Positions 19,494 to 27,755 of a stretch of DNA of 64,000 nt are shown one piece after another. Below the pieces are notes generated by a model. That model did no database searches. It was not told the DNA's origin and was given only the letters and a program-made list of their open reading frames with translations. How positions within the stretch are numbered: position 1 is the stretch's first letter; each line of letters begins with the position of its first letter. Source of the DNA: Urinicoccus timonensis (lineage in GTDB: Bacteria; Bacillota; Clostridia; Tissierellales; Peptoniphilaceae); NCBI RefSeq assembly GCF_900232945.1, contig NZ_OCTU01000002.1, positions 186,001-250,000 of the forward strand, read 5' to 3'. A program made the translations under genes and the position numbers.

Positions 19494-19531
19494 AAAAAAA
19501 GTGATGAATCCTAGGATTCATCACTTTTTTT
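19494..19531 (+). terminator. Rho-independent terminator after rplA
   Basis: An A tract, then an 11-bp stem (GTGATGAATCC with its complement, 2-nt loop) and seven T. It is probably bidirectional. Confidence 0.93.
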
Positions 19532-21010
19532 GATTTCATAATGTAGGGGCGGCCCTTGAAGCCCTAGCCCGAAACCTTTGATTTCCTAATGTAGGGGCGG
19601 CCCTGTGCCGCCCTTTATACATACCCGAATATGTAAATACAGGGTTCTATTGTTTATTTTCGAATAACTTTGTAGGGGCGACCTGGTGTCGCCCGTTCTA
19701 CAATCCGGAACATATTTATATAGGGCAAATTTATATTTACACCATTCCCAATACTCACTCTTTTCCCATTCTCCAGGAGGGGCCTAGGGGCTATCGATGC
19801 CCCTTGCCCCTCCTAAGACCTCCCCCTCCACCCTACCTTACTGGAGGAAGCAAAAAATTTGAGATTCTAAAAATTTTGAACTCACTTCGCTCAAACAGCA
19901 AAATTTTCTTAACGAATCTTAAATTTTTTGACCTCAATTTAAAAAACGATACATTTTCGGAATCGTAAGAGCTTTTGTAGTATTGATATACAGAAAAAAT
20001 AAACATAGGGAACAATTCTTATGATATGAAATCTAATGTAGGGGCGGCCTTGTGCCGCCCTAATAACAATTCAGGGCATGTAAATACAGGGGAAAATAAT
20101 AAATAAAGATAATCCCCCAAAATAAACAACCCCGGGAACCTCTCAATCCGACCCTTCCAATAAAAAGAAAAAATCGATAAGCCGTTAAAAAAATTCAATG
20201 TTTGAGCGGAGCGAGTTTTGAATTTTTAGGCTTGTCGATTTTTTCTTACACTAAGTGCGTTAGGGTGAGAGGTAGGGGTTTGGGGAAGGATAGGGCGAAT
20301 CATGACGCCCTACTTCCTTCCCCAAGAATAGAAGAAAAGAATAAACATAGGGAATCATGCTAATAGGAATTCATCTCCATATAAACAAACCCAGGTTCGC
20401 AACACGGGCTGGACAAGCCAGCCCCTACAGACCATCAAGTTACAGGAACCTAATTGTAGGGGCCTGCTTGTCAGGCCCGTATAGGGGATAAAATGAATGA
20501 GAGAACAATGTAAATAAAGATTCATCCCCGAACAAACATATTCGAGAGAGGAAGAACGGGCGATCACTGTCGATTTCTGCCAATCAGACTGCACTTCGTT
20601 TGTCTTCTTGGGAAATCTTAGTATATGACCTACCTACGACTCGAGCTTTGCTCTCATCGGGTTAGGTCATGAACCAGGTCGCCCCTACAGACCATCCCCA
20701 AATTACCCGAAAAGGTAACGATTCGATCTTTCCAATAAAAAGAAAAAATCGATAAGCCGTTAAAAAAATTCAATGTCTGAGCGAAGCGAGTTTTGAATTT
20801 TTAGGCTTGTCGATTTTTTTCTTACATCAAGTAAGGTAGGGTGGAAGGGGAGGTCCTAGGAGGGGCAAGGGGCATCGATAGCCCCTAGGCCCCTCCTGGA
20901 ATAAAGAGAAAAGGTAAGTATAGGGAAGAATGTAAATAAAGATTCGCCCTATAAAACCCCCCCAAAAAACCCAAAAACAAAACCCCACCCCACCCCAATC
21001 CCTAGCCCTT
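19532..21010. repeat. Repeat-filled intergenic region 2
   Basis: REP hairpins lie at 19591-19613 (+), 19672-19694 (+), 20038-20060 (+), 20406-20428 (-) and 20456-20479 (+). A partial copy starts at 19543, and one at 20558-20688 (-) has its apex interrupted by a D element (about 20565-20675). Composite hairpin units are C1-inverse plus B' (about 19775-19930), B plus C2 (about 20155-20345) and B plus uninterrupted C1 (about 20733-20905). No gene is visible. Confidence 0.88.
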
Positions 21011-21395
21011 TTCCCCAAACTATGCTATAATAGAAAACGTAGATATTCATCCTACCAAGAAAACCAAGACCGGGCCAAAAGGCAAAAGCTCAACCGGCGA
21101 AAGCCCAATTTTAAGCCAATAGCAAGAAATTGTTAAGCCTTTGCCAAAAAGCCAAATGGCTTGAAATACAGCCATAGGACCATTTGACCCCGTTTTGTAA
21201 CACTTTTGTAATTTTACAAAAAGCCTTTCTTGTGTATAATGAATATATAAGAAATGTTCTATGACAACTGAATACATTCCCCTCGCGAAAGCGAGACAGG
21301 AAATGACTGTTCGTTGTCCGGAACTTTCTGAAAGTACGACAAAAACCTCACGGTTTTTGTAGATCTACAAATTTTTAAGGAGGTCGAAAGACAAT
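21011..21395 (+). promoter_or_regulatory. Promoters and long structured 5' leader of the SLH protein gene
   Basis: A strong promoter, TTTACA (21213-21218) and TATAAT (21235-21240) with 16-bp spacing and an extended TGTG, directs a leader of about 150 nt. A second possible extended -10 (TATGCTATAAT, TATAAT at 21026-21031) lies upstream. The leader holds a GNRA-capped hairpin (CTCGC-GAAA-GCGAG, 21282-21295) and an 8-bp hairpin (CAAAAACC/GGTTTTTG, 21340-21359) before AAGGAGG. This suits a long-lived mRNA for an abundant surface protein. The 21040-21200 part has small hairpins but no recognised riboswitch. Confidence 0.72.
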
Positions 21396-23768
21396 ATGAA
21401 CAAGAAATTTCTTTCACTAGTACTAGCACTAGTCATGGTACTAGGAACTTTCGGTTCTGTCTTTGCTGAAACTAAGGCTCCAGAAGCTAAAGATGCTAAA
21501 AAATCTGAAGTTAAAGTTCCAGAAAAGAAAGACACCAACGAGAAAGTTCAATGGCTTAAAGACAACGAAATCGTTGTTGGCCGTACAGTAAACAAGGATG
21601 ACAAGAACGCTGATTTAGCACTTGACAAAAACATCCAAAGAGCAGAAGTTACAAAACTTCTTATCTACGCTATTGGACAACAAGACCTAGCAAAACGTCT
21701 TGACGGAGTTTATGCTCCCTACAAAGATGTTCCAAGCAACCACTGGGCTAACGGCCTAATTGCTGCTGGTTCTACTGTAGCTAGTCCTGCTAACGCACTT
21801 CCATTCTTACACGGTGTTGGACACAACATGTTCGAACCAGAAAGACAAGTACGTTACGACGAATTAGCTAAAATGTTAGTTGTTCTAGTTAAAGAAGACT
21901 TAACTAAAGCTGGTCTTGAAGCTGCTAAATGGCCAACAGACTGGATGAACTGGGCTGCTAAATTAGGTATCTTCGACGGAATCAAAACTCCAGTTGACGG
22001 ATCCAAATACGCTGTTCGTGAAGACGCATTTGTAATGCTTTACAACGCTCTTTACAAAATTGGTGGACTTCGCAACCTTCCAGCAGGCGAAACAATGGGT
22101 ATCATCTCTGATGCAACTGCTAACAAGATTGTATTAAACCAAGGCGACTTCAAGAAGGAATTCACAGTATCCTACAACACTAACTTTGTTCCAGGAAACT
22201 ATGATGGAAAAAGAGAAGCTAAAGAAGCAATTAAATGGAACAAATTAGCTGAAGATGGCGAATACTTCATTGGTTCCTTAGTTCGCGTTATTGCTGACGA
22301 AAAAGGAAATGTTTCCCACATCGTTCAATTAGGTAACCCAGAAAAATTAGCTTTACCTAGCCAAGGGTGGGTAGCTGTAGCTGATAAACAAGTTTCAGCT
22401 AAAGAAAATGTAGTAGTTGGTGAAGGCTTAAAGACAATTACAGTTGCTGGAACACCAATCAAAACAATTGATGCAACTCGTTACTTTGTAGCTGACTACA
22501 AAAACAACCAATTAACAGAAGTTAAAGACAAAGATGCTGCATTAAAATTATTTAACTCCAACAGAGACTTTAACAAAGTTGAAAAAGTATATGTAGGTTA
22601 TGACCAACTTAAGAACTCTAAGATTAATGAAGCAAAAGTTGTTGTATTCAACAAAGTTGACAAAGATAACAACGATTCTACTTTAATCCGTGTAACCACA
22701 GCTCCAACCAACAACTACAAAGTTTACGGTAAAATGTCTGGTTACAACGTAACAGAAACTAAAGGTTACGATGTAAAGGGATACAAAGATAGCTTCCCAA
22801 TCAACTATGAAAACATCCAACAATATGACGTTGTTGAACTTTATAGTGATTATGCACACAGACTTATCGACTATGATAAGGATCCAGTTTACGAAATAGC
22901 TGCAGTAAACAAGGAAGAAATCAAAGACGTTAAGAAAGTTAACGGACGTAAGATTGAATTAACCTTAAAAGACATCAACAAAGACACTAAAGATGTTGAT
23001 ATCGTAGCTGATGCTGACCTATTCTTCGGTTCTGAAATCGAAAAAGGTATGAAAGTTCAAGTACAATGGACTGATAAAACTGAAAAAGCAGTTGATATCG
23101 TATCTGTAGTACCTGTAACTACTCCATTAAAGGGTGCTTTAAAAGATGCTACTCCATACAACCAAGTAGAAGGTATTGTAACAGTTAAGGAAGCATTAGA
23201 ATCTGGACAATTTAAAGCTCGTATTACTATCACAGATGAAGATGGTGTAAAACACGGACCTTATCTTGTAGATACTAACGTTACTGTTGAAAAAGGTGAC
23301 AAAGTTAAGATTCTAGAATTTGAAGGACCTAACCAATATCACAAATTACCATTAGCTACAAAAGTTGAAGTAGTACTTGAAAAAGCAAAAGTAACTAAAG
23401 GTATCGAAGATGTAAATAAGCTTTCTAATCTAACTGAAGATCAAAAGAAAGGTTTTGTTGACAGACTAAACAAAGCTGAAGATAACGATGAAGTTGCTAA
23501 GATTGAAAAAGAAGCTAAAGCCAAAGACGCTTTAGAAGCTGCTGCAAAAACAATTGACAACGCTAAAGGCTTAGGTGTTGCAAAACCAGCAACTGCTGAA
23601 AAAGTTAGGGATGCTGTTAAACCTTTAGTTACTTCAGTTAATGTAGCAAGAGTTGAATCAAAACCAGATTCCAAAAACCCAACTTCTTATGACATCACTT
23701 TAGAAAAAGATGGTCAAACAAGAGTTGTAAAAGTTGAGCTTGCAAAAGCAGAAGCTGCTGCTAAATAA
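21396..23768 (+). CDS. SLH-domain surface protein, candidate S-layer protein
   Basis: A 790-residue secreted protein. It has a signal peptide (MNKKFLSLVLALVMVLGTFGSVFAE) and then a charged KAPEAKDAKKSEVK linker. SLH repeats occupy about 50-235: DVPSNHWANGLIAAG, then FEPERQVRYDELAKMLVVL, then the WMNWAAKLGIFDG segment. A long beta-rich region follows, and near 668-715 there is a short helical module (LSNLTEDQKKGFVDRLNKA) like GA-type modules of surface adhesins. SLH repeats bind pyruvylated secondary cell-wall polymer. Third codon positions are richer in A/T than in the neighbours, and the promoter and leader are strong, which suggests very high expression. It is the best S-layer candidate in the window. 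Confidence 0.88.
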   Translation: MNKKFLSLVLALVMVLGTFGSVFAETKAPEAKDAKKSEVKVPEKKDTNEKVQWLKDNEIVVGRTVNKDDKNADLALDKNIQRAEVTKLLIYAIGQQDLAKRLDGVYAPYKDVPSNHWANGLIAAGSTVASPANALPFLHGVGHNMFEPERQVRYDELAKMLVVLVKEDLTKAGLEAAKWPTDWMNWAAKLGIFDGIKTPVDGSKYAVREDAFVMLYNALYKIGGLRNLPAGETMGIISDATANKIVLNQGDFKKEFTVSYNTNFVPGNYDGKREAKEAIKWNKLAEDGEYFIGSLVRVIADEKGNVSHIVQLGNPEKLALPSQGWVAVADKQVSAKENVVVGEGLKTITVAGTPIKTIDATRYFVADYKNNQLTEVKDKDAALKLFNSNRDFNKVEKVYVGYDQLKNSKINEAKVVVFNKVDKDNNDSTLIRVTTAPTNNYKVYGKMSGYNVTETKGYDVKGYKDSFPINYENIQQYDVVELYSDYAHRLIDYDKDPVYEIAAVNKEEIKDVKKVNGRKIELTLKDINKDTKDVDIVADADLFFGSEIEKGMKVQVQWTDKTEKAVDIVSVVPVTTPLKGALKDATPYNQVEGIVTVKEALESGQFKARITITDEDGVKHGPYLVDTNVTVEKGDKVKILEFEGPNQYHKLPLATKVEVVLEKAKVTKGIEDVNKLSNLTEDQKKGFVDRLNKAEDNDEVAKIEKEAKAKDALEAAAKTIDNAKGLGVAKPATAEKVRDAVKPLVTSVNVARVESKPDSKNPTSYDITLEKDGQTRVVKVELAKAEAAAK

Positions 23769-23787
23769 GACATCGTCTTACAAATAA

Positions 23788-23815
23788 AAAAAGAAGCCCT
23801 CGGGCTTCTTTTTTT
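23788..23815 (+). terminator. Rho-independent terminator of the SLH gene
   Basis: AAGAAGCCC-TC-GGGCTTCTT (about 23791-23810) with an A tract before and a T tract after. Confidence 0.92.
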
Positions 23816-23849
23816 GTACTTATTTTTATGATCTGAGAAGGAGAAGGAT

Positions 23850-24089
23850 ATGAATACCTAGTTACAAGCCTTGGTTACCCTCTTTTCCGCTTGGACCCTA
23901 GGGGCCTGGCAAATCGAAAAGACCAGAGACCAAGAAAGGGAGTTTTATATTTTAAAAGAAAATAAAGCCTTGGTCCGAGAATGGCAGGAAGACCTTAGGA
24001 AAATAGATGGGCTTTTGGGTGTGGATTTTAACCAAGCCCTTCAAGCCTTGGCTTCCTTTATTGATAAAACCTTTCTCGAGACCCCATGA
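23850..24089 (+). pseudogene. Small hypothetical gene with an early in-frame stop
   Basis: A good ribosome binding site (GAAGGAGAAGG) is followed by ATG at 23850, but codon 4 is TAG (23859-23861). The same frame then stays open to TGA at 24087-24089 and would encode about 75 residues starting LQALVTLFSAWTLGAWQIEK, a possible membrane segment plus helices. Either the gene is broken by a nonsense mutation or it starts at a weaker TTG (23871). It is not a family I recognise. Its TGA overlaps the ATG of the next small frame (ATGA). Confidence 0.5.
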
Positions 24090-24369
24090 TATTTAATGAA
24101 GATGACAAAAAATGTATCCCAGCCCTAGAGATAAGGAAAAAATAAGTCATATTTTGAGAGTCATGGCTTGTAACGGCTGCATCATTTCCAGTGGCCAGGC
24201 AAAGAAGACCGCTTCTCAGGTAAAAATTTCTCAAAAAGGCCAAACTGAAATCATCATGTCCTTTTATGACCTAATGGAAACAACCTATCTTTTAGATTCC
24301 TATATCCAAGATCGTTTAAGCAATGAAAAAAACCTTTGGGAAAAATATAGAAAAATAGTTGAAAAATAA
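24086..24369 (+). pseudogene. Small hypothetical gene, apparently frameshifted in a poly-A run
   Basis: ATG 24086 opens a frame (MIFNEDDKKC...) that ends after about 20 residues. If one A is added to the A6 run at 24107-24112, it joins the frame that runs to 24369 (YPSPRDKEKISHILRVM to the end VEK), giving a protein of about 94 residues. The second frame alone could start at ATG 24112, but that lacks a good ribosome binding site. The product is helical and unrecognised. Together with the preceding broken frame this looks like a decaying two-gene unit next to the RAYT. Confidence 0.45.
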
Positions 24370-24660
24370 AATAGATAGATGATGTCGGAATGGTCTTGTA
24401 GGGGCGGCCCTGTGCCGCCCTTATAACAATTCAGGGTATGTAAATACAGGGGAAAATGGTAAATAAAATAACCCCCTAAAATATATAAATTCGGGTTTGC
24501 AACACGGGCGACACAGGGTCGCCCCTACAATGGGGGTATCGGATGATAAAATTTAATCCCAATATTTATAAATTTGGGGTTGTGGATAGGTCATGAACAG
24601 GCCAACTCCTACAAAAATTCCCTCTTTATCTCCATTTATGATAAACTAAACTTAATAAAT
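24370..24660. repeat. Repeat region 3: complete REP pair upstream of the RAYT
   Basis: A direct REP at 24398-24420 and an inverse REP at 24506-24528 face each other and enclose about 85 bp of AT-rich sequence, forming one 131-bp MITE-like (BIME) unit. A degraded inverse REP with a D-like end (ATAGGTCATGAACAGGCCA) lies at about 24590-24621, just upstream of the transposase gene. Confidence 0.88.
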
Positions 24661-24677
24661 AATCACAAGGAGGCAAT

Positions 24678-25157
24678 ATGGACCACCATCGCAAGGATCT
24701 TCGTCTAAAAAACTATGACTACCGTTGGAACGGGGCTTATTTTATTACCATAACATGCCAGGGCCGGGAGCCTTTTTTTGCTTATAGCCCTCCTGTCCAG
24801 GAAATCTTTCAATTCGCCTTTGCATCCATTGAAAAGAAATACCCCTATTGCCAAGTCTTGGAAAAAGTGATTATGCCCGACCATCTTCATTTTATTTTAC
24901 TCTTCTCTGGAGATGATTCCTTGGAAGAAAGGAAGTCTTTGTCCACTATTATCCAAGAATTTAAGAGTCTGGTAACCAGGGCCTTTATAGAAAAAGTAAA
25001 GGCTGGCCAGCTGCCTGCCTTCCATGAAAAGATATGGCAAAAAGGCTTTTATGAACACGTCATTCGGGGCGAAGAAGAAGTCTACCAGGTCCGGAAGTAT
25101 ATCCAGGAAAACCCCTTGAAATTGGCCCTGCTGCAAGAGGAATGGAAGAAGAAGTAA
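24678..25157 (+). CDS. REP-associated tyrosine transposase (RAYT, IS200-like Y1 family)
   Basis: A 159-residue HUH-type single-strand nuclease of the Y1 transposase superfamily. The metal-binding HUH motif is His69-Leu-His71 in VIMPDHLHFILL. The C-terminal helix FYEHVIRGEEEVYQVRKYIQENP carries the candidate nucleophile tyrosines Tyr125, Tyr136 and Tyr141; the YI..NP pattern is typical of RAYTs. The N-terminus RKDLRLKNYDYRWNGAYFIT also fits the family. RAYTs recognise GTAG/GGAG-tagged palindromes (REPs) and are usually single-copy domesticated transposases. Here the gene is flanked by GTAG hairpins on both sides, at 24398-24528 and 25200-25222. The start ATG follows AAGGAGG. Confidence 0.92.
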   Translation: MDHHRKDLRLKNYDYRWNGAYFITITCQGREPFFAYSPPVQEIFQFAFASIEKKYPYCQVLEKVIMPDHLHFILLFSGDDSLEERKSLSTIIQEFKSLVTRAFIEKVKAGQLPAFHEKIWQKGFYEHVIRGEEEVYQVRKYIQENPLKLALLQEEWKKK

Positions 25158-25824
25158 GGTTTGGGGAGGGCCCTAGCCCGAAACCTTTGGTTTGGTAATG
25201 TAGGGGCGGCCCCGTGCCGCCCTTTTACAATCCCGAATCTATTTATATAGGGTAAACTTATATTTATATTATTCCCAATACCAACATATTTCCCTTTATT
25301 CCAGGAGGGGCCTAGGGGCTATACTGTCGATTTCTACCAATCGACCTTCGTTACACTCGGTCTCTTGGGAAATCTTAGTATCTGACCTTCTATAACTCGC
25401 TTTGCTCGTTAAGATAGGTCATAATTTTGCCCCTTGCCCCTCCTAAGACCTCCCCTTCCACCCTACCTTACTTGATGTAAGAAAAAATCGACAAGCCTAA
25501 AAATTCAAAACTCGCTTCGCTCAAACATTGAATTTTTTTAACGGCTCATCGAATTTTTCTTTTAATTTAAATAACCGGATCGGTACATTCTAGGGTGATG
25601 AGGGAATAGCCATGTAGGGGCGGCCCTGTGCCGCCCCTATAACAATTCAGAATATGTAAATATAGGGGAAAATGGTAAATAAAATGAACCCCCAAAATAT
25701 ATACATCCGGGTTCGCAACACGGGCGACACAGGCCAGCCCCTACAGACCATCAAGTTACGGAACCCAATAATGAATGAGAAAACCATATAATAGAAATAT
25801 ATCCCCATACCCACAAACCATATA
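25158..25824. repeat. Repeat region 4, downstream of the RAYT
   Basis: REP hairpins lie at 25200-25222 (+), 25614-25636 (+) and 25722-25744 (-). The last has a mismatched stem (GAC facing CCA). About 25300-25480 is a C1 hairpin on the opposite strand with a D element (about 25322-25437) in its apex. It is near-identical in reverse to 16897-17085 and is followed by an inverse B hairpin (about 25480-25562). The short stretch before 25200 (GCCCTAGCCCGAAACCTTTG) is shared with 19560-19580. Confidence 0.87.
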
Positions 25825-25862
25825 TACAAAAACGCCCTTGACCAACTGGCCAAGGGCTTTTT
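25825..25862. terminator. Bidirectional terminator after the YvrJ gene
   Basis: The stem GCCCTTG (25834-25840)/CAAGGGC (25851-25857) has T runs on both strands. It ends the minus-strand ComK-like operon and insulates it from the repeats. Confidence 0.8.
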
Positions 25863-25868
25863 CTTTTC

Positions 25869-26012
25869 TTATTCTAATCGTTCGATGGCTGCCATCAACC
25901 GAGCCAGGGTTTCATTGAGTTCTTCCATTTTGGACTCCATTCTCAAGAGCATAAAGGAAGCGACGACAATGGGAAAGCCCATGTTGGCGATGGAGGATAG
26001 GATGTCTTCCAT
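25869..26012 (-). CDS. YvrJ family small membrane protein
   Basis: A 47-residue protein with one N-terminal hydrophobic helix (ILSSIANMGFPIVVASFMLL) and a short charged coiled-coil tail (ESKMEELNETLARLMAAIERL). This matches the YvrJ family, and the layout resembles small holin-like proteins such as BhlA/UviB; a holin role is only inference. It was too short for routine ORF detection. Start ATG 26012 follows an AGAGG-like site 13 nt after the DUF2922 gene. It is the last gene of the four-gene minus-strand unit. Confidence 0.78.
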   Translation of the reverse strand: MEDILSSIANMGFPIVVASFMLLRMESKMEELNETLARLMAAIERLE

Positions 26013-26025
26013 AGGCTAGGCCTCT

Positions 26026-26238
26026 TTAAAACAAGGGGGTTACCTTGGTTTCGATGACCTTGGCGGAGATTTTTTCTGTGATGGTGTCGCTTTTACCGAA
26101 GATTTTTTCCTTAACCAGGTCGTCCATGACTCCGGCTACGGTGGTGGAATCTAGGCTGTTTTTGACTCCTCTGACTCGCAGGGTGAAGTTTTTATCGGCC
26201 AGGGTTTTAAAGCTGCATTCTAATTGGTAGTTGTTCAT
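26026..26238 (-). CDS. DUF2922 family protein
   Basis: A 70-residue protein fitting the DUF2922 pattern: NNYQLECSFKTLADKNFTLRV, then a helical stretch TTVAGVMDDLVKEKIF and a C-terminal beta strand. Function is unknown for the family. It lies 11 nt after the DUF1659 gene with its own AAGGAGG. DUF1659, DUF2922 and YvrJ genes commonly travel together in Bacillota. Confidence 0.8.
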   Translation of the reverse strand: MNNYQLECSFKTLADKNFTLRVRGVKNSLDSTTVAGVMDDLVKEKIFGKSDTITEKISAKVIETKVTPLF

Positions 26239-26249
26239 GGTTTACCTCC

Positions 26250-26468
26250 TTAGGCTTCTGTGTTTAGACGGACGGTTTCGATCTTGAGGATGCCCTTGCA
26301 GGGTTGGTCAAAGAGTTTGGCCAAGGATTGGGCTCCTCTTAAGAGGGCTTGGTCTTCAACTTCTTTGTTGACGTTGGAAAAGGACTTGGTCTTGAAACGG
26401 GGTTTTCCTTTTTCGTCGACTCCATTTTCGAGTTCTAAGCGTAGGGCGATGTTTTCTTTTGTTGCCAT
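26250..26468 (-). CDS. DUF1659 family protein
   Basis: A 72-residue protein with the DUF1659 pattern (ALRLELENGVDEKGKPRFKT, then SFSNVNKEVEDQALLRGAQS). It is predicted small, soluble and beta-rich; no function is established. AAAGGAG precedes ATG 26468. It sits between the ComK-like gene (66-nt gap) and DUF2922. Confidence 0.8.
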   Translation of the reverse strand: MATKENIALRLELENGVDEKGKPRFKTKSFSNVNKEVEDQALLRGAQSLAKLFDQPCKGILKIETVRLNTEA

Positions 26469-26534
26469 GGTTGGCTCCTTTCTTTTTCTTTCAACGGCTT
26501 ACACTTTACATATGTTTTGGGGAGGGGTTTTCCC

Positions 26535-27035
26535 CTAGTCTTTTTGGAAAAAGTTTTTTTGGTAGTCGGCTAGGATTTTCTCAGCTAGGATTCCATTGTT
26601 GTAGGCTTTTTGGGCTGTGGACAGGCTACAGGCCAGGGGGACTTGGTAGTGGGGCAGGATAAAGCTGGCAGGAGGGACCAGGTCTTGGATGGCCTGGTAG
26701 GCGATATAGCCGTAGCAGGGGTCCCGGGGGATTTTGGGTTTACGAACCTTGCAGGAGATGAAGATTTGCCCGGCCAGGTAGAGGGGGAGGGGGCCTGTCA
26801 GGCCTTTTTGCCGGAAGAAGGCTTTCAGGGCCCGGGGGTCTAGGAAGTAGACCTTGGCGAATTGGTCCATGAAGTGGGAGATGGGCATGGGGAGGTTGAG
26901 GGATTGGCCGTCTTGGGTGTAGATTTTTGTCCCGTCGCCGGTTTGGTCTTGGTAGACGGGGAGGATGGTTTGGATGGTTTCGTAGTGGATGGGGTGGGGG
27001 TGTTTGGTTTTTTGTGTGGTTTGTGGTTTTTGCAT
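26535..27035 (-). CDS. ComK-like protein (tentative competence regulator homologue)
   Basis: A 166-residue protein with no signal peptide. I see a segment-by-segment resemblance to Bacillus ComK. An early I.TILP strand is followed by LPMPISHFMDQFAKVYFLD, aligning with the ComK FYVNMKPLQIVDRS region. Next comes PLYLAGQIFISC, aligning with MVDPSNQIFLFP, and PRDPCYGYIAYQ, aligning with RPQCGWISH. This is alignment by eye with low identity, so ComK membership is probable rather than shown. If correct it would be a DNA-binding regulator. AAGGAGG precedes ATG 27035; a D-type repeat end begins about 12 nt upstream, so its promoter must lie in repeat sequence. It is first in an operon with DUF1659, DUF2922 and YvrJ. 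Confidence 0.5.
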   Translation of the reverse strand: MQKPQTTQKTKHPHPIHYETIQTILPVYQDQTGDGTKIYTQDGQSLNLPMPISHFMDQFAKVYFLDPRALKAFFRQKGLTGPLPLYLAGQIFISCKVRKPKIPRDPCYGYIAYQAIQDLVPPASFILPHYQVPLACSLSTAQKAYNNGILAEKILADYQKNFFQKD

Positions 27036-27044
27036 GTTGCCTCC

Positions 27045-27610
27045 TTAATGACCTAACCCGATGAGTAGGGGCCTGCTTGTCAGGCCCGTATAGGGAATAA
27101 AAAGAATGAGGGAATAATATAAATAGGGATTCATCCCCATATAAACATAATCGGGAAGGAAAGAACGGGCTAGACGAGCTAGCCCCTACGATTGGTTTTT
27201 CTGAATATTTATATTAGGACCTATATCTACAAATTCTGTTTATCAACACGGGCGATCACTGTCGATTTCTGCCAATCAGACTGCACTTCGTTTGTCTTCT
27301 TGGGAAATCTTAGTATCTGACCTACCAACGAAATCGAAGGTTTCGGATTAGGTCATGAATCAGGTCGCCCCTACAGACCATCCGGAAATTTTTCCCGGAT
27401 ATGTGACGATTCGATAATTCTCATAAAAAGAAAAAATTGATAAGCCGTAGAAAAAATTCAATGTTTGAGCGAAGCGAGTTTTGAATTTTTAGGCTTGTCG
27501 ATTTTTTCTTTCATCCAGTGCGTTAGGGTGAGAGGTAGGGGTTTGGGGAAGGATAGGGCGAATCAAGACGCCCTACTTCCTTCCCCAATATATAGGGAAA
27601 AGAATGGATA
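27045..27610. repeat. Repeat region 5
   Basis: REP hairpins lie at 27065-27088 (+) and 27167-27189 (-). A third at 27250-27374 (-) has a D element (about 27256-27365) in its apex. A B plus C2 composite occupies about 27424-27600. The first REP abuts the D-like end TAATGACCTAACCCGATGA at 27045-27064, the same sequence that directly follows the radA stop at 15583. Confidence 0.87.
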
Positions 27611-27736
27611 TAGGGGATATCATGGATAGAGGTGTATTCCCTATATTCACCTATTCTGTTTATCCATAGGGGCATGGGGAAACTCCCCAATCAATTCATC
27701 AAGCTGGCGAAGGCTTTATACATTTCAAAGAAAAAA

Positions 27737-27748
27737 GAACATACGTTC
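27737..27748. promoter_or_regulatory. LexA (SOS) box 1
   Basis: GAACATACGTTC fits the Gram-positive LexA consensus GAACRNRYGTTC at every position. It lies 7 bp upstream of a TATAAT (27756-27761) reading rightwards. Confidence 0.7.
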
Positions 27749-27755
27749 TAATAAA

